Source: Planctomycetia bacterium (GTDB lineage Bacteria > Planctomycetota > Planctomycetia > Pirellulales > UBA1268). Taken from it: a DNA stretch of 5,253 bases. The stretch lies in NCBI GenBank assembly GCA_009926295.1, contig RFPF01000227.1, positions 1 through 5,253 of the forward strand. The letters run 5' to 3'. Under the pieces are notes generated by a model, which ran no database searches, was not told the DNA's origin, and was given only the letters and a program-made list of their open reading frames with translations. A program made the translations under genes and the position numbers. Shown here piece after piece: positions 1 to 5,253 of this stretch (its first letter is position 1; every line of letters begins with the position of its first letter).

Positions 1-1331
1 CGAGCGACAACGCGGCGAGGACCATGTGGGTGTTCGAGCCGCACGTCGCAGAGCGGATCTTCGAGGATCTCGTCGCCGAGCATGGAATCGAAGCCGTCCG
101 CGATGAATGGCTCGACCGCGAGCGGGGCGTGCGCAAGGACGGGGAAACGATCGTCTCCATCACCACGCTTGCAGGCAACACCTACCCCGGAACGATGTTC
201 ATCGACGCCACCTACGAGGGCGACCTGATGGCGGCGGCCGGCGTCACCTACCACGTGGGACGCGAGGCCAACAGCGTATACGGCGAGGAACACAACGGCG
301 TGCAGGTGGGCGTGCTCCACCACCGGCATCACTTCGGCGCCGTGAAGGAGCCGATCAGCCCGTATCGCGTGCCCGGCGATCCACACAGCGGCGTGCTGCC
401 CCGGATCAGCACCGACCCCGTCGGTGAATTCGGCTCGGGCGACAAGCGCGTGCAGGCCTACTGCTTCAGGATGTGCCTCACGAACGTGCCGGAGAACCGG
501 ATCCCATTTCCGAAGCCGGCCGGCTACGACGCCGGGCAATACGAACTGCTGCTGCGGATCTTCGCCGCCGGATGGGACGAATTTTTCCAGAAGTTCGACC
601 CGCTGCCCAACGGGAAGACCGACACCAACAACCACGGCCCCTTCAGCTTCGACAACATCGGCTTCAACCACGATTACCCGGAGGCGAGCTACGACCGCCG
701 CCGCGAGATCGTCGCGGAGCATGCCGCCTACCAGCAGGGGCTGCTGTGGTTCGTGGCCAACGACCCGCGGGTGCCGAAGGGCGTGCAGGACGAACTGCGG
801 ACGTGGGGCCTCCCCAGGGATGAGTTCACCGACAACGGCCACTGGAGCCACCAGCTCTACGTGCGCGAGGCCCGGCGGATGGTGGGCACGTTCGTGATGA
901 CGGAAAACGAACTGCGCAGGAAGAAGCCCACCCCCGACTCCGTGGGCATGGGCAGCTACACGATCGACAGCCACAACGTGCAGCGTCACGTCACGCCCGA
1001 GGGATTCGTGCAGAACGAGGGGGACATCGGCGTGAGCACGGGCGGACCCTACGCGATTCCCTACGGGTCGCTGGTGCCCAAGCACGGCCAGTGCGAGAAC
1101 CTGCTCGTGCCGGTCTGCGTCTCGGCGAGCCACATCGCCTACGGCTCGATCCGCATGGAGCCGGTGTTCATGATTCTCGGTCAGTCCGCGGCGACGGCGG
1201 CGGCCCTCGCGATCGACGGCGGCACGAGCGTGCAGGACGTGCCCTACGACGTGCTCCGCGAGCGACTTCTCGCCGACGGACAGATCCTCGAATGGACCGG
1301 GCCTAAGGCAGCAGGAAAACGAGGCCGGTGA
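1..1331 (+). CDS. FAD-dependent oxidoreductase, C-terminal part (5' end outside window)
   Basis: The reading frame is open from the left edge (codons in phase from base 3) to a TGA stop at 1329-1331. The ATG at 24 is probably internal, because the residues before it continue the frame without a stop and the N-terminal GxGxxG dinucleotide-binding motif expected of this family is absent. Visible family signatures, numbered from that Met, are DATYEGDLMAAAG (61-73) followed by VGREANSVYGE, then NRIPFPKPAGYD, TDTNNHGPFSFDNIGFN, FTDNGHWSHQLYVREARRM, and near the end ASHIAYGSIRMEPVF plus GQSAATAAALA (368-396), the usual C-terminal FAD-contacting segment. These match the FAD_oxidored type (Pfam PF12831) common in planctomycetes and Bacteroidetes. 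About 100 or more residues are inferred to be missing upstream. The substrate is unknown; related proteins are often near carbohydrate-degradation genes, but nothing here shows that. The last 29 bp overlap the convergent gene 2. Confidence 0.9.
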   Translation, partial: SDNAARTMWVFEPHVAERIFEDLVAEHGIEAVRDEWLDRERGVRKDGETIVSITTLAGNTYPGTMFIDATYEGDLMAAAGVTYHVGREANSVYGEEHNGVQVGVLHHRHHFGAVKEPISPYRVPGDPHSGVLPRISTDPVGEFGSGDKRVQAYCFRMCLTNVPENRIPFPKPAGYDAGQYELLLRIFAAGWDEFFQKFDPLPNGKTDTNNHGPFSFDNIGFNHDYPEASYDRRREIVAEHAAYQQGLLWFVANDPRVPKGVQDELRTWGLPRDEFTDNGHWSHQLYVREARRMVGTFVMTENELRRKKPTPDSVGMGSYTIDSHNVQRHVTPEGFVQNEGDIGVSTGGPYAIPYGSLVPKHGQCENLLVPVCVSASHIAYGSIRMEPVFMILGQSAATAAALAIDGGTSVQDVPYDVLRERLLADGQILEWTGPKAAGKRGR

Positions 1332-1911
1332 CGGTGGCGGCCTCGAGCGCGAGGCCCCGCTTGCTGATCGGCACGGCCGGCACCGTCCACGGAGCGCAGC
1401 TGCCCGGCCGGTAGTAGCCGAGCGGGTAGATGCATTCCCACGGCAGTTCGACACCCATCTTGTACGGCAGCACGGGGAGCGTCGCGAAGAAGTGCGCCCC
1501 CGAGACGATCGGGTCGGCCCAGCCGCGCGAGTGCCCGTAACGCTCGAGATTCCAGTCCTCGAAGTACAGCGGCTTGTGGCAATAGCCGGCCGCCTTCCAG
1601 GTGAACGTGGTCGAGGCGAACCGCCGCGGCTGGAACGAGCCCCCCTCGAGGCGACACTCGCACGGATAGTCGTTGCCGGGCTTGCCGCCCACCCGGATGT
1701 CGAGGTCGATGCTGTCGATGCCTTCTTCGCGCAGGGCGTCGAGCGCCGCCCGGCAGTCGGCCGCCTCCTCTCCACAGGGCTTCGACTCCGCCGACACCGG
1801 GAACACCGGGCCCTCGTCCACGGGCTCGAACCAGCGCCAGTCCTCCGCCCGAGCCGGGCACGCCAGCGGCAGGGCAATCAGGCAGAACGCGAGGAAGCGG
1901 GACTGGCGCAT
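1303..1911 (-). CDS. Secreted cysteine-containing protein of unknown function, planctomycete-type
   Basis: This encodes 202 residues. The chosen start (ATG, 1911-1909) begins a clear signal peptide, MRQSRFLAFCLIALPLACPARA, with likely type I cleavage after ARA (residue 22). The upstream in-frame extension of 53 residues is low-complexity Arg/Gly/Ala and would bury the signal peptide. No good Shine-Dalgarno site precedes the ATG. The mature part has seven cysteines (residues 46, 53, 84, 86, 111, 160, 172), suggesting disulfides in an exported protein. Notable segments are GYCHKPLYFEDWNLERYGHS (110-128), SGAHFFATLPVLPYKMG (137-153) and ECIYPLGYYRPGSCAPW (159-175); from memory these resemble an uncharacterised family recurring in planctomycete genomes. 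The C-terminus (about 187-202) is hydrophobic but too short to call a membrane anchor. C18 lacks a proper lipobox (Pro at -3). The TAG stop lies inside the convergent oxidoreductase gene. No function is assigned. Confidence 0.85.
   Translation of the reverse strand: MRQSRFLAFCLIALPLACPARAEDWRWFEPVDEGPVFPVSAESKPCGEEAADCRAALDALREEGIDSIDLDIRVGGKPGNDYPCECRLEGGSFQPRRFASTTFTWKAAGYCHKPLYFEDWNLERYGHSRGWADPIVSGAHFFATLPVLPYKMGVELPWECIYPLGYYRPGSCAPWTVPAVPISKRGLALEAATVTGLVFLLP
1320..1345 (-). terminator. Hairpin plus short T-run inside the 3' end of gene 2, terminator-like
   Basis: Read on the minus strand, CGAGGCCG (1345-1338) and CGGCCTCG (1327-1320) form a perfect 8-bp stem with a 10-nt loop. TTTTCC follows directly (1319-1314). 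This has the shape of an intrinsic terminator for minus-strand transcription, but it lies within the last coding codons of gene 2, upstream of its stop at 1303. On the plus strand it spans the oxidoreductase stop codon with no T-run after it. The T-run is short and the region is GC-rich, so chance is possible. Confidence 0.35.
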
Positions 1912-1926
1912 GGTCGTGGCGGGCTG

Positions 1927-1957
1927 CTCCACGGGAAGACGGGCCGACCGCGTGGAG
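1927..1957. repeat. 7-bp inverted repeat upstream of gene 2
   Basis: CTCCACG (1927-1933) and CGTGGAG (1951-1957) are perfect inverted copies separated by 17 bases. The left arm lies 16-22 bases upstream of the gene 2 start codon, and the right arm touches the candidate -10 element at 1956-1961. It could be an operator or a 5'-UTR hairpin. It could also be chance, since 7-bp repeats are expected fairly often in GC-rich DNA. Confidence 0.35.
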
Positions 1958-1961
1958 TATC
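1956..1961 (-). promoter_or_regulatory. Candidate -10 element for gene 2
   Basis: On the minus strand this reads GATACT, matching four of six positions of the sigma-70 -10 consensus, and sits about 45 bases from the ATG. It shares ATACTC with the candidate guaB -10, at almost the same distance from the start codon. No convincing -35 is seen 16-18 bases upstream, so the call is weak. Confidence 0.25.
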
Positions 1962-2009
1962 GACCGCGCGGGGCCGTCGACTTTGGCGGCATCGCGATCC
2001 GTCGCCGCC

Positions 2010-2028
2010 GGCCGGCCCCGAGCCGGCC
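2010..2028. repeat. GC-rich hairpin between guaB and gene 2
   Basis: GGCCGGC (2010-2016) and GCCGGCC (2022-2028) form a perfect 7-bp stem around a 5-nt loop, 65 bases downstream of the guaB stop. No T-run follows on the minus strand, so it is not a canonical intrinsic terminator. It may help end the guaB transcript or stabilise its 3' end. The rest of the 181-bp gap is GC-rich with no recognisable gene. Confidence 0.3.
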
Positions 2029-2092
2029 CATCTCCCCGGCGCCGCCCGCACCCCGCCGCCTGCCGCACATTCCCCGCCGTCGGTAGCGCCGC

Positions 2093-3568
2093 TCACTCGC
2101 CCTGCTTGTGCTCGGCGGAATAGTTCGGCGCCTCCTGCGTGATCACGATGTCGTGCGGATGGCTCTCCCGCACGGCGGCCGCCGAAACCTGGATGAACCT
2201 CGCGTCGCGCCGCAGTTCGTCGATCGTGCGGGTGCCGCAGTAGCCCATGCCGGCCCGCAGCCCGCCGACCAGCTGGTAGACGAACACGCTCAACGGGCCC
2301 TTGAACGGCACTCGGCCCTCGACCCCCTCGGGCACCAGCTTGTCGCCCCCGCGGCCCGTGGCCTTCTGCCGATACCGCTCGCTCGATCCCTGGACCATCG
2401 CCCCCAGCGAACCCATGCCGCGGTAGGCTTTGAACGTGCGGCCCTGGTAGAGGACGGTCTGCCCGGGGCTCTCTGCCACGCCCGCGAGGAGCCCGCCCAC
2501 CATGCAGCAGTGGGCTCCGGCGGCGATCGCCTTGGTGATGTCACCCGAGTAGCGGATGCCGCCGTCGGCGATCACCGGCACGCCGGCGGCTGCGGCCTCC
2601 TGGGCGGCGTCCCACACCGCGGAGATCTGCGGCACGCCCACTCCGGAGATCACGCGCGTGGTGCAGATCGAGCCGGGGCCTATGCCCACCTTCACTCCGT
2701 CGGCCCCCGCCTTGATCAGGTCGCGGCAGCCCTCGCGCGTGGCCACGTTGCCCGCGATGACCTCGATGCCCCAACGCTTCTTGATCGTCGTCACGGTGTC
2801 GATGACGTTCGCCGAGTGGCCGTGGGCCGAATCGACGACGAGCACGTCCACACCCTTGGAGATCAGGCTCTCGGCCCGGTCGAAGTCGAAGACACCCACC
2901 GCACCCCCGACCCGCAGCCGGCCCTGCCGATCCTTGCAGGCATCGGGGAACCGCTTCATCATGTCGATGTCCTTGATCGTGATCAGGCCGGTGAGAAGGC
3001 CGGCTGCGTCGACGAGCAGGAGCTTCTCGACCTTGTTGGCCATCAGGATCTTCTCGGCCTCGTCGAGCGACACCGTGCCGGTGGCCGTCACCAGGCCGGA
3101 CTTCGTCATGATCTCGGCCACTGGCGTCTCGCCGCTCTCCAGGAACCGCAGGTCTCGCCTGGTGATGATGCCGACGAGCCGCCGGCCGTCGCCCGTGATC
3201 GGCACGCCCGAGATGTTGTGTTGATCCATCACCTCGCGGGCCCGGGCGACGGTGGCGGACGGCGGCAGCGTGACGGGATCCGCGATGATCCCGTTGGCGC
3301 TGCGCTTGACCTTGTCCACCTCCTCGCTCTGGCGCTCGATCGACAGATTCTTGTGGATCACCCCGAGGCCGCCCTCCTGGGCAAGGGCGATGGCCATCTC
3401 GCTCTCCGTGACGGTGTCCATCGGAGAACTGACGAGCGGGATGTTGAGGGTGATCCCGCGGGTGAGGCGGGTGGTCACATCCACTTCCGCCGGCACCACG
3501 GCGGAATACCGGGGCACGAGCAGGACGTCATCGAAGGTGATCCCGGTTGCGACGATTTTCCCGTCCAT
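2093..3568 (-). CDS. guaB: Inosine-5'-monophosphate dehydrogenase
   Basis: This encodes 491 residues, the normal bacterial length. The cytoplasmic enzyme oxidises IMP to XMP with NAD+, the committed step of guanine nucleotide synthesis. The N-terminus (TFDDVLLVPRYS, LVSSPMDTVTE) is canonical. Two CBS domains (about 96-150 and 156-210) interrupt the TIM barrel and would form the regulatory Bateman module. The active-site loop GIGPGSICTTR carries the catalytic Cys302. IADGGIRYSGD (333-343) supplies IMP-phosphate contacts. The flap GSSERYRQ holds the catalytic Arg398-Tyr399 pair, followed by DKLVPEGVEGRV. No key residue appears missing. The ATG at 3568-3566 is chosen because homologous sequence begins there and AGGA lies 7 bases upstream. 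The in-frame extension of 103 residues further upstream is low-complexity and runs through the promoter region into the divergent gene. No guaA is adjacent. Confidence 0.98.
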   Translation of the reverse strand: MDGKIVATGITFDDVLLVPRYSAVVPAEVDVTTRLTRGITLNIPLVSSPMDTVTESEMAIALAQEGGLGVIHKNLSIERQSEEVDKVKRSANGIIADPVTLPPSATVARAREVMDQHNISGVPITGDGRRLVGIITRRDLRFLESGETPVAEIMTKSGLVTATGTVSLDEAEKILMANKVEKLLLVDAAGLLTGLITIKDIDMMKRFPDACKDRQGRLRVGGAVGVFDFDRAESLISKGVDVLVVDSAHGHSANVIDTVTTIKKRWGIEVIAGNVATREGCRDLIKAGADGVKVGIGPGSICTTRVISGVGVPQISAVWDAAQEAAAAGVPVIADGGIRYSGDITKAIAAGAHCCMVGGLLAGVAESPGQTVLYQGRTFKAYRGMGSLGAMVQGSSERYRQKATGRGGDKLVPEGVEGRVPFKGPLSVFVYQLVGGLRAGMGYCGTRTIDELRRDARFIQVSAAAVRESHPHDIVITQEAPNYSAEHKQGE

Positions 3569-3575
3569 GAGGCTT

Positions 3576-3579
3576 TCCT
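3576..3579 (-). promoter_or_regulatory. Shine-Dalgarno site of guaB
   Basis: On the minus strand AGGA ends 7 bases before the ATG at 3568-3566. It supports this start over the 103-residue upstream extension. It is the only start in the window with a well-placed ribosome binding site. Confidence 0.6.
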
Positions 3580-3604
3580 GAGGTACTGGGGCTGGGGCGC
3601 CGGA

Positions 3605-3625
3605 AAACGGGCGAGTATGCCGTTT
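3605..3625. repeat. Inverted repeat in the guaB promoter region
   Basis: AAACGG (3605-3610) and CCGTTT (3620-3625) are perfect inverted copies flanking 9 bases. With a 2-base bulge, CCG at 3600-3602 can add three pairs with CGG at 3626-3628. The candidate guaB -10 lies in the spacer, so the dyad could be an operator. It could also be chance. Confidence 0.3.
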
Positions 3626-3643
3626 CGGGGCCGGAAAGGGCAA
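3614..3643 (-). promoter_or_regulatory. Candidate sigma-70-type promoter of guaB
   Basis: On the minus strand TTGCCC (3643-3638) and CATACT (3619-3614) each match four of six consensus positions and are 18 bases apart. Transcription would start near 3607, giving a leader of roughly 40 bases that includes the Shine-Dalgarno site. The spacing is good but the match is partial, and planctomycete promoter consensus may differ. Confidence 0.35.
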
Positions 3644-3777
3644 CGCTCGGGCCGCCCCTCGCGGAATCGCCGCCCGGCACGCGCACGCGCGAAAACCGTG
3701 TCCTACGTTTGAGGGTCCGGCAGGCGGCCGACCGCCGCCGCTTCTCCAATCCGCTCCTCCCGGTTTCCCACAACCCC

Positions 3778-4464
3778 ATGCGCTTCCTCGAAGAGTCTCG
3801 CGACGCGGCCCAGGGCCGCAGAACCTCCGCACCCGCAGACGCGATCGCCCGGCCGGATCGCCGGTCGCTCGAGGCACACCTCGCCCGGAGACGCTACGGC
3901 CGCTTCACGCTGACGGAGGCCGTCCGCCCCGGCTGGCGGCTCGACGTGGTGCCGCAGGCGGGCTATCGCTTCGACACCTACACCGACGCCCGCAACGGCA
4001 CGCGGCTGCCCGCCCTGATCGCGTCGGTCTCCAGCGAGCATCTTTTCGACACGTTCCTCGGGCTCCTCGAGCCGCTCGGCGACGTCTGCGACGTGGTGCT
4101 GGAGACTTCGCACGAATCGACCGGCGACGGAGACTCGCGGCGCCGCGAGGCGACCCGGGAAGGGGTCGAGCGACTCGTGCTTGAAAGTGTCCTCTGGGAC
4201 TTCGAGGATCTGCTCCTCAACGACGGCTGCACGGGCATCGCGGTCATGCACCCCGAGATGCCGTTGGAGGTCCAACTCGACGAACACAAGCTGCTCGTCG
4301 TCTACGCCGCCGACCGCCACCCCTTCGAGCAGGTCCTGGTGGGGCAGGGGCTCGACCGTGACGACCGCATGCGATTCATCTCGCAGGGCGAGCACCTGCA
4401 CACGTCGCACACGAGGTTCGCCCGGCTGTTCGACCGGATGGCGGGCGCCCTCGGGGCGGAATAG
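3778..4464 (+). CDS. Conserved planctomycete-type protein of unknown function
   Basis: This encodes 228 residues from the ATG at 3778 (MRFLEESRDAA) to TAG at 4462-4464. A TTG start at 3709 would add 23 residues, but these look like non-coding Arg-rich sequence, so the ATG is preferred. Neither start has a clear Shine-Dalgarno site. There is no signal peptide or membrane segment, so it is probably cytoplasmic. Conserved-looking segments are RRYGRFTLTEAVRPGWRLD (38-56), AGYRFDTYTDARNGTRLPAL (61-80), LGDVCDVVLETSHES (100-114), DFEDLLLNDGCTGIAV (141-156), LEVQLDEHKLLVVYA (163-177) and FISQGEHLHTS (200-210). The many acidic residues and His168, as in EVQLDEHK, could bind metal or substrate, but this is speculation. 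From memory it resembles a planctomycete-restricted hypothetical family; I recognise no characterised homologue. It is divergent from guaB and 59 bp upstream of gene 5. Confidence 0.82.
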   Translation: MRFLEESRDAAQGRRTSAPADAIARPDRRSLEAHLARRRYGRFTLTEAVRPGWRLDVVPQAGYRFDTYTDARNGTRLPALIASVSSEHLFDTFLGLLEPLGDVCDVVLETSHESTGDGDSRRREATREGVERLVLESVLWDFEDLLLNDGCTGIAVMHPEMPLEVQLDEHKLLVVYAADRHPFEQVLVGQGLDRDDRMRFISQGEHLHTSHTRFARLFDRMAGALGAE

Positions 4465-4500
4465 CCCTTTTCTGGCGGCACACTGGCCTTGAGCCATGGC

Positions 4501-4522
4501 GCGGGATTCACGACCATCCCGC
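4501..4522 (+). repeat. Hairpin ending one base before the gene 5 start codon
   Basis: GCGGGAT (4501-4507) and ATCCCGC (4516-4522) form a perfect 7-bp stem with an 8-nt loop. The 3' arm ends one base before the ATG at 4524, in the place where a Shine-Dalgarno site would normally be. It could limit translation initiation or be part of a leader structure. No T-run follows, so it is not an intrinsic terminator for gene 4. Confidence 0.4.
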
Positions 4523-4523
4523 C

Positions 4524-5253
4524 ATGCGTCGCGTCCTGCCACCGCCGTTCCTCGCGGTCCTCGCCGCTGGCATCGCGGCCGCGCGTTGCATGGGCCAGCC
4601 GCCGGCCGGCATTCAGCCCGACCCGTTCGCGCCGCTTCCGGCGGGCGTGGTGATCGGACCTCAGGGCCAGGTGTCCGGGCTGGGGCTCGTGCCCGGCCCG
4701 GGAACGAAGAACGCCGCCGTCATCCCGCCGCTCGACGCGGAGGTGGTCTGGCAGCAGATGGTCGACGTCACCGACGACTTCTTCAAGGTGCAGTCGGAGC
4801 AACGCGTCGTGTTCGCCAACGGCGTGCCTGCCGAGGGGCGGATCGACACCTATCCGCAGACCGGCGCGACCCTGCTCGAGCCCTGGCGGGGCGACTCGGT
4901 AGGGTTCGGCGAGCGGCTCGAGAGCACGCTGCAATCGATCCGGCGCCGGGCGACCATGCGGCTCATCCCCGATCCGGCCGGATGGAGGATCGAGACGGTG
5001 GTGGTGAAGGAACTCGAAAACCTCGCCCGGCCGATGCGGGCGACGACGGGCGGCGCGTCGTTCCGCAACGACGACTCGCTCTACCGCTACGGCACCCCGC
5101 TCCCCACCCTCGGCCAGCAGGTGGGCGACCAGCCGCGGCCGGTGGCCAACCCGACGCCCAACCTCGGGTGGATTCCGCTCGGCCGCGACCCGCTCCTCGA
5201 ACAGAAGATGCTCTCGCGGTTGCTCTCCAAGCTCGGCATCGCGCCGCTCCCGC
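4524..5253 (+). CDS. Exported protein of unknown function (3' end outside window)
   Basis: The frame is open from ATG 4524 to the window edge, giving 243 residues with no stop. The N-terminus MRRVLPPPFLAVLAAGIAAA has basic residues and a hydrophobic core, as in a signal peptide; cleavage is probably within residues 20-25. Cys22 follows AAR, which is not a valid lipobox, so a lipoprotein is unlikely. A Pro/Gly-rich linker (about 26-68) precedes a domain with EVVWQQMVDVTDDFFKV (73-89), EGRIDTYPQTGATLLEPWRG (104-123), ERLESTLQSIRRRATMRLI (130-148) and WRIETVVVKELENL (154-167). GWIPLGRDPLLEQKMLSRL (215-233) follows near the edge. From memory, phrases like GATLLEPWR and LESTLQSIRRR occur in planctomycete hypothetical proteins. 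Residues 228-238 could be the start of a C-terminal helix. No function is assigned. Gene 4 lies 59 bp upstream on the same strand, so co-transcription is plausible. Confidence 0.8.
   Translation, partial: MRRVLPPPFLAVLAAGIAAARCMGQPPAGIQPDPFAPLPAGVVIGPQGQVSGLGLVPGPGTKNAAVIPPLDAEVVWQQMVDVTDDFFKVQSEQRVVFANGVPAEGRIDTYPQTGATLLEPWRGDSVGFGERLESTLQSIRRRATMRLIPDPAGWRIETVVVKELENLARPMRATTGGASFRNDDSLYRYGTPLPTLGQQVGDQPRPVANPTPNLGWIPLGRDPLLEQKMLSRLLSKLGIAPLP

Noticed and set aside
424..897. Overlapping plus-strand open frame inside the oxidoreductase gene
   Set aside because: It is out of frame with a well-supported gene and its translation is Ser/Thr/Arg/Pro low complexity.
1912..2070. 53-residue N-terminal extension of gene 2
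   Set aside because: It would place a signal peptide in the interior, and its composition is typical of non-coding GC-rich DNA.
2108..3712. Long plus-strand open frame (534 codons) lying antisense to guaB
   Set aside because: It is the mirror of a fully canonical guaB. Its translation is rich in Arg, His, Ala, Asp and Gly with no recognisable domain, as expected for an antisense frame in GC-rich DNA.
3709..3777. TTG start adding 23 residues to gene 4
   Set aside because: The added residues are Arg-rich without family character and no ribosome binding site precedes the TTG. The ATG at 3778 fits better, though this is not certain.
3569..3877. 103-residue N-terminal extension of guaB
   Set aside because: The enzyme family starts at MDGKIVATGITFDD, AGGA precedes that ATG, and the extension is Arg/Gly/Pro-rich and overlaps the divergent gene.
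4496..4523. ATG at 4496 as an earlier start for gene 5
   Set aside because: It is in a different reading frame from the signal-peptide-bearing frame that starts at 4524.
3703..4542. Minus-strand open frame (279 codons) antisense to gene 4
   Set aside because: It has low-complexity composition and no recognisable motif. The plus-strand frame has coherent, motif-like sequence and sensible start and stop positions.
4302..4934. Minus-strand open frame (210 codons) antisense to the end of gene 4 and the start of gene 5
   Set aside because: It crosses two convincing plus-strand genes and its translation has no protein-like segments.

Overview
The window is about two-thirds G+C and densely coding. 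It looks like a chromosomal segment of a planctomycete, probably Pirellulales-like. That rests on the recalled style of three conserved but uncharacterised proteins and of the FAD-dependent oxidoreductase, plus weak or absent Shine-Dalgarno sites at several starts. This is a lineage inference from memory of protein families; no database search was run.

Layout: (1) positions 1-1331, plus strand, hold the C-terminal three quarters or so of an FAD-dependent oxidoreductase whose N-terminal FAD-binding part lies upstream of the window. (2) Positions 1303-1911, minus strand, encode a 202-residue secreted, cysteine-containing protein of unknown function. Its 3' end overlaps the oxidoreductase by 29 bp, tail to tail. 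(3) Positions 2093-3568, minus strand, encode a complete inosine-5'-monophosphate dehydrogenase (guaB), the only gene here with a firmly known role. (4) The 209-bp region 3569-3777 separates guaB from a divergent plus-strand gene (3778-4464) for a conserved 228-residue soluble protein of unknown function. (5) From 4524 to the window end, plus strand, runs an open reading frame with a signal peptide for another unknown exported protein, cut off by the window edge.

The genes do not form an obvious pathway. guaB is a housekeeping gene of guanine nucleotide synthesis with no guaA beside it. Genes 4 and 5 are 59 bp apart on the same strand and may be co-transcribed. Gene 2 lies 181 bp downstream of guaB on the same strand and may have its own promoter.

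No RNA genes, mobile elements, CRISPR arrays, integration sites or phage genes were seen. I found no convincing new multi-gene system. The points most worth a second look are small: a hairpin plus T-run inside the last codons of gene 2 at the convergent overlap, inverted repeats associated with two candidate promoters, a hairpin ending one base before the gene 5 start codon, and the three unknown protein families.
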